A DNA stretch of 6,597 nt. Source: JAZGBC01 sp036444495 (GTDB taxonomy: Bacteria > Pseudomonadota > Alphaproteobacteria > Kiloniellales > J153). Below, piece after piece: positions 1 through 5,589 of the stretch; the first letter of the stretch is position 1, and each line of letters begins with the position of its first letter. The DNA is taken from positions 1 to 6,597 of the forward strand of contig JAZGBC010000041.1 of NCBI GenBank assembly GCA_036444495.1, given 5' to 3'. The translations under genes were made by a program, and so were the position numbers. The notes under the pieces were generated by a model. It saw only the letters and a list, made by a program, of their open reading frames with translations. It was not told the DNA's origin and did no database searches.

Positions 1-759
1 ACCGAGGCGGCGGCGGTCGGTGCGGTGGGCTCGCTGCTGCTCGCCGGGGTGCGCCTCGATAGGGCCCACGGCGTGCCGATGTACGTCGCCGGCGCTTGTC
101 TGATCGGCATGTTGATCCTTTCGGAGGTTTTCGACCTGCGTTTGGCGCGGACGGAGATCCCGGTCGACGACCAGATCGCCATTTACATTGCCGAGGTGTT
201 CATCCTGGGCCTCGTCTGGGGCCTTGTGGTGAGCTTGATGCGGGTCTACCGCACCAGAATCGTGCATGAGGTCATACGCACGACCATGAAGATCAGCTCC
301 ATGGTATTCGTCATACTCATCGGCGCCGCACTGTTCTCGCTGGTGTTCCGCGGCCTCGGTGGCGACGTCATGGTGCACGACTTCCTCAAGACCTTGCCCG
401 GCGGCGCGTTCGGCGCAGTGGCCCTCGTCATGCTGGTCATCTTCTTTATGGGCTTCTTCATCGACTGGATCGAGATCAGCTTCGTCGTGGTGCCGATCGT
501 GGCGCCGATCCTCTTGCAGTTCGACATCCATCCGGTGTGGCTCGGCGTGATGATAGCCATGAACCTGCAGACCTCTTTCCTGACCCCGCCGTTCGGCTTC
601 GCGCTGTTTTTCCTTCGCGGCGTGGCGCCCCCGGAAGTCACGACCATGCACATCTACAAAGGGGTCGCCCCCTTCGTGTTGATCCAACTCGTCGGCCTCG
701 CGACGCTCGCGATGTTCCCCGCGTTGGCCACCTGGCTGCCAAGTGTCATCTTCGGGTAG
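1..759 (+). CDS. TRAP transporter large permease (DctM-like, mannitol/chloroaromatic subgroup), 3' part
   Basis: This is the membrane subunit that carries out substrate translocation in a tripartite ATP-independent periplasmic (TRAP) importer, working with a small DctQ-type subunit and a periplasmic binding protein that should lie upstream of the window. The reading frame is open from base 1 (first residues TEAAAVGAVGSLLL, a hallmark of DctM proteins), so the gene is cut at its 5' end and 252 residues are visible. Recognisable segments are FRGLGG (about 116-121), GFFIDWIEISFVVVPIVAPI (from 151) and NLQTSFLTPPFGFALFFLRG (from 188), which are typical of the large-permease subgroup annotated as mannitol/chloroaromatic compound transport (FcbT3/COG4664 type). 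The whole visible part is hydrophobic helices joined by short loops. Between the first motif and the helix starting near residue 98 are two extra hydrophobic stretches (about 25-43 and 58-78) that many relatives appear to lack. The substrate cannot be predicted; carboxylates or other organic acids are usual for the family. Confidence in the family is high. Confidence 0.93.
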   Translation, partial: TEAAAVGAVGSLLLAGVRLDRAHGVPMYVAGACLIGMLILSEVFDLRLARTEIPVDDQIAIYIAEVFILGLVWGLVVSLMRVYRTRIVHEVIRTTMKISSMVFVILIGAALFSLVFRGLGGDVMVHDFLKTLPGGAFGAVALVMLVIFFMGFFIDWIEISFVVVPIVAPILLQFDIHPVWLGVMIAMNLQTSFLTPPFGFALFFLRGVAPPEVTTMHIYKGVAPFVLIQLVGLATLAMFPALATWLPSVIFG

Positions 760-797
760 CTCTGGACACAGGGGAACGGCGAGTCCCCCAACCCCCC
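760..797. terminator. Gap between convergent genes with a weak hairpin
   Basis: This 38-bp gap separates the tail-to-tail TRAP and CDF genes. It contains GGGGA (771-775) and TCCCC (784-788), which can pair as a 5-bp stem with an 8-nt loop. No T-tract follows on either strand, so a classical intrinsic terminator is not shown. The hairpin is only a candidate for shared transcription arrest. Rho-dependent termination is equally possible. Confidence 0.2.
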
Positions 798-1724
798 TCA
801 CCAGCCCCGTTCGTGGCCTCTGCGGTCCTGGGCCTCGATGAAGACGCGGGTGATCTCCGGCCGGGCCGCCTTGATGCGCCGCTCCAGGGCGCTGATGGCG
901 CGCTCCACCTCGTCGGAGGTCAGGCCACCCTTGAAGTCCAGGCTCAGGTTCAGCAGCACGTCGCGCGGGCCCAGGTGCATGGTGAGCAGCTCGTTGATGC
1001 GCAGGATGCCCCGCTCGGCGGCCAGGATGCGGCGCAGCTCGGCCTCGACCGCCGGATCGGCCGCCTCGCCGATCAGCAGGCCCTTGGTCTCGTAGGCCAG
1101 CAGCAGGGCCACCCCGGCCAGCATGAGCCCGATCAGGATGGAGGCCACCGCGTCCAGCGCCGGAACATCCAACGCCTCGGAAAGCGCGATGCCGGTGAGC
1201 GCGATCAGCAGACCGAGCAAGGCGGCCGAGTCTTCCAGAAGGACCGTGAACAGCGCGGCGTCCTTGCTGACCCGCACCGCGGCCAGATAGCCGCGCCCGC
1301 CCTTGACCTTGTTGAACTCCTTGAGCGCGACGAAAAAGGAGCCGCCCTCGAAGACGATGGCCAGGCCGAGCACGATGTAGTTGATGTAGGCGTCGGTGAC
1401 GGGCTCGGGATGTTGCAGCTTCGCGATACCCTCGTAGAGCGAGACACCCGCGCCGGCGGCAAAGATCAGGATGGCGACGACGAAGGCCCAGAAGTAAAGC
1501 TCGCGGCCGTAGCCGAAGGGATGGCGCGCATCGGCCGGCCGTGCGGCGCGCGTCATGCCGTAGAGCAGCAGCGCCTGATTGGTCGTATCGGCGAGCGAGT
1601 GGACCGCCTCGCTGAACATGGCGGCGCTGCCGGTCATGGCCGCGGCCACGAACTTGGTCACCGCGATCAGCCCGTTGCCGAGGAAGGCGGCGATAACGAC
1701 TTTTTTCGATCCCTGGGCGGCCAT
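798..1724 (-). CDS. Cation diffusion facilitator (CDF) family metal transporter
   Basis: This is an inner-membrane divalent-cation/proton antiporter, 308 residues from the chosen start, which is the usual bacterial CDF length. The N-terminus GSKKVVIAAFLGNGLIAVTKFVAA forms TM1. The TM2 metal site is visible as H42-x3-D46 in SEAVHSLADTTNQ, followed by the RHPFGYGRE loop (67-75). Further hydrophobic helices lie near 77-97, 113-134, 157-178 and 187-208. A soluble C-terminal domain (about 212-308, beginning LLIGEAADP) matches the cytoplasmic dimerisation domain. In TM5 the expected H/DxxxD is replaced by VLLEDSAALLG with E164 and D165, a pattern I associate with the SLC30A9/ZnT9-like branch; the transported metal is therefore uncertain. 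I chose ATG at 1724 because homology begins right there. The frame stays open upstream to an ATG at 1769 and a TTG at 1790, but those add a basic, non-conserved tail. No strong Shine-Dalgarno precedes any of the candidates. The gene diverges from the acylase gene and converges on the TRAP gene. Confidence 0.93.
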   Translation of the reverse strand: MAAQGSKKVVIAAFLGNGLIAVTKFVAAAMTGSAAMFSEAVHSLADTTNQALLLYGMTRAARPADARHPFGYGRELYFWAFVVAILIFAAGAGVSLYEGIAKLQHPEPVTDAYINYIVLGLAIVFEGGSFFVALKEFNKVKGGRGYLAAVRVSKDAALFTVLLEDSAALLGLLIALTGIALSEALDVPALDAVASILIGLMLAGVALLLAYETKGLLIGEAADPAVEAELRRILAAERGILRINELLTMHLGPRDVLLNLSLDFKGGLTSDEVERAISALERRIKAARPEITRVFIEAQDRRGHERGW

Positions 1725-1744
1725 ATTTCTTGTCACTGTTCCCC

Positions 1745-1767
1745 GGGCGCGGGCTAGTCTTGCGCCC
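1745..1767. repeat. Short inverted repeat GGGCGC-N11-GCGCCC
   Basis: GGGCGC (1745-1750) and GCGCCC (1762-1767) form a perfect 6-bp inverted repeat with an 11-nt spacer. The repeat lies in the divergent promoter region, 21 bp upstream of the CDF start and 58 bp upstream of the acylase start. It could be an operator half-site pair or an mRNA hairpin in the CDF leader. In DNA this rich in G and C, a 6-bp repeat can also arise by chance. Confidence 0.3.
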
Positions 1768-1807
1768 ATCGTAACTCGCGGGCCGGACAAACGCCGAGGC
1801 CGCGGTT

Positions 1808-1816
1808 GGGGGAAGG
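1808..1816 (+). promoter_or_regulatory. Ribosome binding site for the acylase gene
   Basis: The purine run GGGGGAAGG ends 9 nt before the ATG at 1826. It resembles the GGAGG anti-16S core closely enough to support that start. The protein beginning there has a well-formed N-terminal signal or anchor, which supports the same choice. Confidence 0.6.
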
Positions 1817-1825
1817 TTATAGGGA

Positions 1826-4201
1826 ATGAGGCGATTCGTCGTCTGGATCCTGCGCGCGCTGGTCGTGTTGCTCCTTATCGCCGCGTTCGGCGCGGGCGGC
1901 GGCTACTTCTGGCTGCGCGGCTCCCTGCCGCAGGTCGAGGGCGAGCGCGTTATCACGGGCCTGAGCGCGCCGGTGGAGGTGCTGCGCGATGGCGACGGCA
2001 TCGTCACCATCCGTGCAGAGGACGAGCTGGACGCGTCCAGGGCGCTGGGCTTCGTCCATGCCCAGGACCGGCTCTGGCAGATGGATTTCATGCGCCGCAT
2101 CGGCGCGGGGCGCCTCTCCGAGGTAATCGGCCCGGCAACCCTCGGCACCGACCGCTTCATGCGCACGCTGGGGCTTTACCGGGTGGCCGAGGCGAACCTG
2201 ACGCAGCTCTCCGCCCCTGTGCGCGCCCTGCTCGACGCCTATGCCGAAGGCGTGAACGCCTTCATCGGCAGTCCCGGCAAACCCTGGCCGCCGGAGTTCT
2301 ATATCCTGCGCTACGAGCCCGAGCCCTGGCGCGCGGCGGACAGTCTGATCTGGGGCCGGCTCATGGCGCTTCGGCTTTCCGGCAACTGGAGCGAGGAGTT
2401 GCTGCGCGCCCGGCTCGCGCGGCGCCTGAATCCCGAGGAGGTGAATTTCCTCTGGCCGCCCTATCCGGCCGATGCGCCCGTGACGCTCGGCGATCTGGGC
2501 GCTCTCTACCGCGGCCTGCCGCTCAAGCAATTGGGCGAGATCCTGCCCCGGGAGCTCAAGCCCAAGGACGCGTCCAACTTCTGGGTACTGGCGGGCAGCC
2601 AGACGCGAAGCGGGCGCCCCATCCTGGCCAACGATCCGCATCTGTCGCTGCGGGCGCCGGGCACCTGGTACCTGGCGCGCATCGAGACGCCGACCCTCAC
2701 ACTCGCGGGCGTTACCGTGCCGGGCATGCCCTTTCACATCCTGGGACACAACGGCAGCATCGCCTGGGGCTTCACCACCACGCACAGCGATACCCAGGAC
2801 CTTTTCGTGGAACGCCTGGCCGAGGGCGATCCGGGCGCGTACCTGACGCCGGATGGGCCCCGCCCCTTCGATATGCGCGAGGAGGTGATCGAGGTGCGCG
2901 GGCAGGAAGCCGAGCGCCTCACCGTGCGCGTCACGCGCCACGGCCCGGTGATCTCGGACGCCATTCCCCGGGCGAGGGAGTCGGCCGAGCCCGGAACGGT
3001 CCTTGCGCTCGCCTGGCCGGCGCTCAGGTCCGACGACCGCTCGGGCGAGGCGCTCTACCGCCTCAACCGCGCGCGCGACTGGCGAGGCTTTGTGGACGCG
3101 CTCAGGAATTGGCACAGCCCGCAGCAAAACATCGCCTACGCGGACAAGAGCGGCACGATCGGCTTCATGGCGCCGGCGCGTGTGCCGATCCGGCGGCGGG
3201 GCGACGGCACCCTGCCCCTGCCCGGTTGGACGGGCGAGAACGATTGGACCGGGTTCATTCCTTTCGAGGACCTGCCCGTCGCGCGCGATCCCACGGGGGG
3301 GCGCATCGTGAACGCCAACAACAAGATCGTGCCCGACGGCTATCCCTACCTGATCGCCGCCCACTGGCCCGAGCCCTATCGGGCCCAACGCATCCACCAG
3401 ATGCTCGACGCGGGCGGCCCGGCCACGCCGCCCTCGATCCAGGCCATGCAGCAGGACACCGCCTCGCTCGCCGCGCGCGAGCTCCTGCCCCTCCTGCTCG
3501 AAGCCAGGCCGGAGACCGACCGCGGCCAGGTTGCGCTCTCCCTTCTCTCCGCGTGGGACGGACGCATGGAGCGGGACCAGGCGGCGCCGCTGATCTTCTA
3601 CGCCTGGCTGCGCGAGCTGACCCGGGTGATCTTTGCCGACGAACTGGGCGACGACTTCGAGGCTTTCCAACGCCCCAGGCCGGCGCTCGTCGCCAAGGTG
3701 CTGCGCGAAGAGCGAGCCTGGTGCGACGACCGGACAACCGAGGAAACGGAGGGTTGCCCGGCGCAGCTCGTCACCGCGCTCGAGGACGCGCTCAACCTGC
3801 TGGCCCTGCGCTTCCGCCAGCCCCTGGACCGGCTGCGCTGGGGCGAGGCACACCTCGCGCGTTTCGGCCACCCGGTGCTGAGCCGGCTGCCCCTATTCGA
3901 TGCAATCTTCGGCTTCGCGGTGGAGACCAGCGGCGGCGGCTTCACGGTGAACAGGGCGTCGGCGAGCTTCACCGGCCCGTCCGACAGCCTGTTCGACGAC
4001 ATCCACGGCCCCGGCTACCGCGCGGTCTACGATCTGGGCGACCTCGACGACTCGCGCTTCATCATCGCCACGGGCCAGTCGGGGAATCCCCTGTCTCCCC
4101 ACTACGGCAGCCTGGCGGAAAGTTGGCGTGACGGAATCTACGTAAAACTGGACGGCGGCGGGCAAGCACCGCACACTCGCCTGAGGCTCATGCCAAAATG
4201 A
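1826..4201 (+). CDS. Penicillin acylase family N-terminal nucleophile hydrolase
   Basis: This 791-residue protein has the full architecture of the penicillin acylase family (penicillin G acylase, cephalosporin acylase, AHL acylases such as PvdQ), which hydrolyse amide bonds after self-cleavage into alpha and beta chains. Residues 1-32 form a basic N-terminus plus one hydrophobic helix, indicating export or membrane anchoring, so activity is periplasmic. The alpha-chain signature HAQDRLWQMD lies at 78-87, followed by RRIGAGRLSEVIG. The predicted nucleophile and beta-chain start is S250 in DASNFWVLAGS. Counting it as beta-1, a histidine falls at beta-23 in LANDPHL, as in AHL/cephalosporin acylases. 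The likely oxyanion-hole asparagine is N498 in NANNK. C633 and C644 are placed for a local disulfide. The C-terminal motif GQSGNPLSPHY (750-760) is intact. No residue expected for catalysis is missing. The substrate is unknown; beta-lactam, N-acyl-homoserine lactone, peptide or N-acyl amino acid are all possible. The stop codon overlaps an ATG of the next frame (ATGA), suggesting an operon with the threonine ammonia-lyase. Confidence 0.95.
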   Translation: MRRFVVWILRALVVLLLIAAFGAGGGYFWLRGSLPQVEGERVITGLSAPVEVLRDGDGIVTIRAEDELDASRALGFVHAQDRLWQMDFMRRIGAGRLSEVIGPATLGTDRFMRTLGLYRVAEANLTQLSAPVRALLDAYAEGVNAFIGSPGKPWPPEFYILRYEPEPWRAADSLIWGRLMALRLSGNWSEELLRARLARRLNPEEVNFLWPPYPADAPVTLGDLGALYRGLPLKQLGEILPRELKPKDASNFWVLAGSQTRSGRPILANDPHLSLRAPGTWYLARIETPTLTLAGVTVPGMPFHILGHNGSIAWGFTTTHSDTQDLFVERLAEGDPGAYLTPDGPRPFDMREEVIEVRGQEAERLTVRVTRHGPVISDAIPRARESAEPGTVLALAWPALRSDDRSGEALYRLNRARDWRGFVDALRNWHSPQQNIAYADKSGTIGFMAPARVPIRRRGDGTLPLPGWTGENDWTGFIPFEDLPVARDPTGGRIVNANNKIVPDGYPYLIAAHWPEPYRAQRIHQMLDAGGPATPPSIQAMQQDTASLAARELLPLLLEARPETDRGQVALSLLSAWDGRMERDQAAPLIFYAWLRELTRVIFADELGDDFEAFQRPRPALVAKVLREERAWCDDRTTEETEGCPAQLVTALEDALNLLALRFRQPLDRLRWGEAHLARFGHPVLSRLPLFDAIFGFAVETSGGGFTVNRASASFTGPSDSLFDDIHGPGYRAVYDLGDLDDSRFIIATGQSGNPLSPHYGSLAESWRDGIYVKLDGGGQAPHTRLRLMPK

Positions 4202-4207
4202 GTCATG

Positions 4208-4218
4208 AGGGAGGGGAG
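4208..4218 (+). promoter_or_regulatory. Shine-Dalgarno deciding the threonine ammonia-lyase start
   Basis: The run AGGGAGGGGAG ends 9 nt before the ATG at 4228 and is the strongest purine-rich site in the window. It lies downstream of the alternative ATG at 4198, whose own upstream site (GAGG at 4183-4186) is weaker. This favours translation from 4228, with ribosomes either reinitiating after the acylase stop at 4201 or loading afresh. Confidence 0.65.
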
Positions 4219-4227
4219 AACGCGCCC

Positions 4228-5481
4228 ATGAGCGTCACCGCCGAGGACATCAGGGCCGCCGCCAAGGAAATCGAGGGCGAGGTGATCCGCACGCCGCTGG
4301 TCGCCGCCCCGCGCCTGGGCGAGCTGCTCGGCTGCGAGCTTTATCTCAAGCTGGAAAACCTGCAGCGCACCGGCTCCTTCAAGGACCGCGGCGCGCTGGT
4401 CAAGCTGAAGAGCCTGACGCCCGAGCAGGCCAAGTCAGGGGTCATCGCCATGTCGGCGGGCAATCATGCGCAGGGAGTCGCCTACCACGCCCAGCGCCTG
4501 GGCATCCCGGCGACCATCGTCATGCCCGAGTTCGCCCCCTTCTCCAAGGTGGAGCGCACGCGCAACTTCGGCGCCCGCGTCGTGCTGACGGGCGACACCC
4601 TGGACACCTCGGCGGTGGCCGCGCGCGAGATCGCCGGGAAGGAGAACCTCGCCTTCGTGCACCCCTACGACGACCCCAAAATCGTCGCCGGCCAGGGCAC
4701 CATCGGCTTCGAGATGCTGGAGGACGAGCCGGACCTGGACGCCATCCTCGTGCCCATCGGCGGCGGGGGCATCATCTCGGGCATCGCCACGGCGACCAAA
4801 TCGGTCAAGCCGGAGCTGCAAATGTTCGGCGTGGAGGCGGAGCTCTACCCCTCCATGTACAAGGCGCTGCGCAAGGAGTCCGGGGAATTCAGCGGCCAGA
4901 CGCTGGCCGACGGCATCGCGGTCAAGATCCCGGGCGAGCTCACCCGCGGGATCATCGAACGCCTGGTCGAGGAAGTCTTCCTGGTGGACGAGCCGCACAT
5001 CGAGACCGCCGTGCACCTGCTGGTCGAGGAGCAGAAGATCGTCGCCGAGGGCGCGGGCGCGGTGGGGGTCGCCGCGCTGCTGCAGAACAGGAAACGCTTC
5101 GCCGGGCGCAAGGTGGCCACGGTCATCTGCGGCGGCAACATCGACGTGCGCCTTCTGTCCTGGGTGCTCACGCGCGGCCTGGTGCGCGACGGGCGCATGG
5201 TGCGCCTGCGCATCGGCATCGTGGACCGGCCCGGCGTGCTGGCCAAGGTGGCGCACCTCATCGGCGAGACCGGCGGCAACATCATCGAGGTCTATCACCA
5301 GCGCCTGTTCTACGACGTGCCCGCCAAGCAGGCCGACGTGGACGCCGTCATCGAGACGCGCAACGCCGAGCACGTGCAGGAGATCATCGCCAACCTGCAG
5401 GATGGCGGCTTCCCGACCCGCGTGCTCTCGGCCCGCTCCGACGACAGCCTGGAAGAGGTCGGCCCCGTCGTGCAGTCGTGA
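4228..5481 (+). CDS. ilvA: Threonine ammonia-lyase (threonine/serine dehydratase) with C-terminal ACT domain
   Basis: This cytoplasmic PLP enzyme deaminates L-threonine to 2-oxobutyrate and ammonia, the first step toward isoleucine, and probably also L-serine to pyruvate. The 417-residue protein has the fold-type II core: the PLP-binding lysine K52 in GSFKDRGA, the substrate loop SAGNHAQG (76-83), and the phosphate-cradling glycine loop GGGG (178-181). The residue near the PLP ring nitrogen is C301 in CGGNID, where E. coli TdcB has serine. From about 325 an ACT domain (VRLRIGIVDRPGVLAKVAHLIGETGGNIIEV...) extends to about 404, implying allosteric control by an amino acid, plausibly isoleucine or valine. 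A single ACT-like module and this length match the shorter TdcB-like/ilvA form, not the roughly 510-residue E. coli IlvA, so the symbol is a functional label and tdcB would be an alternative. The start at 4228 is chosen for its strong Shine-Dalgarno; ATG 4198 would add ten non-conserved residues. It follows the acylase gene by 26 bp. Confidence 0.93.
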   Translation: MSVTAEDIRAAAKEIEGEVIRTPLVAAPRLGELLGCELYLKLENLQRTGSFKDRGALVKLKSLTPEQAKSGVIAMSAGNHAQGVAYHAQRLGIPATIVMPEFAPFSKVERTRNFGARVVLTGDTLDTSAVAAREIAGKENLAFVHPYDDPKIVAGQGTIGFEMLEDEPDLDAILVPIGGGGIISGIATATKSVKPELQMFGVEAELYPSMYKALRKESGEFSGQTLADGIAVKIPGELTRGIIERLVEEVFLVDEPHIETAVHLLVEEQKIVAEGAGAVGVAALLQNRKRFAGRKVATVICGGNIDVRLLSWVLTRGLVRDGRMVRLRIGIVDRPGVLAKVAHLIGETGGNIIEVYHQRLFYDVPAKQADVDAVIETRNAEHVQEIIANLQDGGFPTRVLSARSDDSLEEVGPVVQS

Positions 5482-5589
5482 GCATCCTCATCACCGCAGG
5501 GGATATGCAGGACGCCGCCCGCGGAGTACCCTAAAGACGCTTGGCAAGGACCGAGACCGCGCCGCGGCAAAAATCACGCAGGCACCCCC
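5482..5589 (+). other. Intergenic spacer between the two PLP-enzyme genes
   Basis: This 108-bp spacer has no gene I can support. TTGGCA at 5541-5546 resembles a -35 element, but no acceptable -10 hexamer lies 16-18 bp downstream. No hairpin followed by a T-run is present, so read-through from the threonine ammonia-lyase gene is likely. A weak AGG (5580-5582) precedes the next start by 7 nt. Confidence 0.4.

Larger units (their letters stand above)
1725..1825. promoter_or_regulatory. Divergent intergenic region between CDF transporter and acylase genes
   Basis: This 101-bp stretch must hold, or lie next to, the start signals for both outward-facing genes, because no other intergenic DNA is available to either. 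I could not find a pair of -35/-10 hexamers with sensible spacing on either strand. The TTATAG-like string at 1817-1822 sits directly on the acylase ATG and is too close to be its promoter unless the mRNA were leaderless. The only clear structure is the inverted repeat at 1745-1767. The regulatory role is inferred from gene orientation alone. Confidence 0.45.

Noticed and set aside
1726..1790. Upstream starts (ATG at 1769, TTG at 1790) for the CDF transporter
   Set aside because: They would add 15 or 22 basic, non-conserved residues before the point where family similarity begins, and neither has a Shine-Dalgarno sequence.
1817..3871. A very long open frame (about 680 codons) on the minus strand opposite the acylase gene
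   Set aside because: It is a mirror frame of a GC-rich coding sequence. Its translation is rich in Arg, Gly, Ala and His without any recognisable domain, while the plus-strand frame encodes a complete acylase.
1579..4131. An 850-codon plus-strand frame overlapping both the CDF and the acylase genes
   Set aside because: It crosses from antisense of one gene into an alternate frame of another, and its translation is low-complexity Arg/Ala/Pro/Gly. Stop codons are simply rare at this base composition.
4435..5373. A minus-strand frame of about 310 codons opposite the threonine ammonia-lyase gene
   Set aside because: Its composition (His/Asp/Val/Gly repeats such as DVAAADD) is typical of a shadow frame and shows no motif. 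The sense strand is a clear enzyme.
5478..5534. An 18-codon open frame starting with a GTG that overlaps the threonine ammonia-lyase stop, a possible leader peptide
   Set aside because: There is no run of regulatory codons, no following attenuator hairpin with a T-run, and no clear ribosome binding site. Chance is the simplest explanation.
5541..5569. TTGGCA as a possible -35 element for the last gene
   Set aside because: No -10-like hexamer occurs at an acceptable distance; the downstream bases are almost all G and C.
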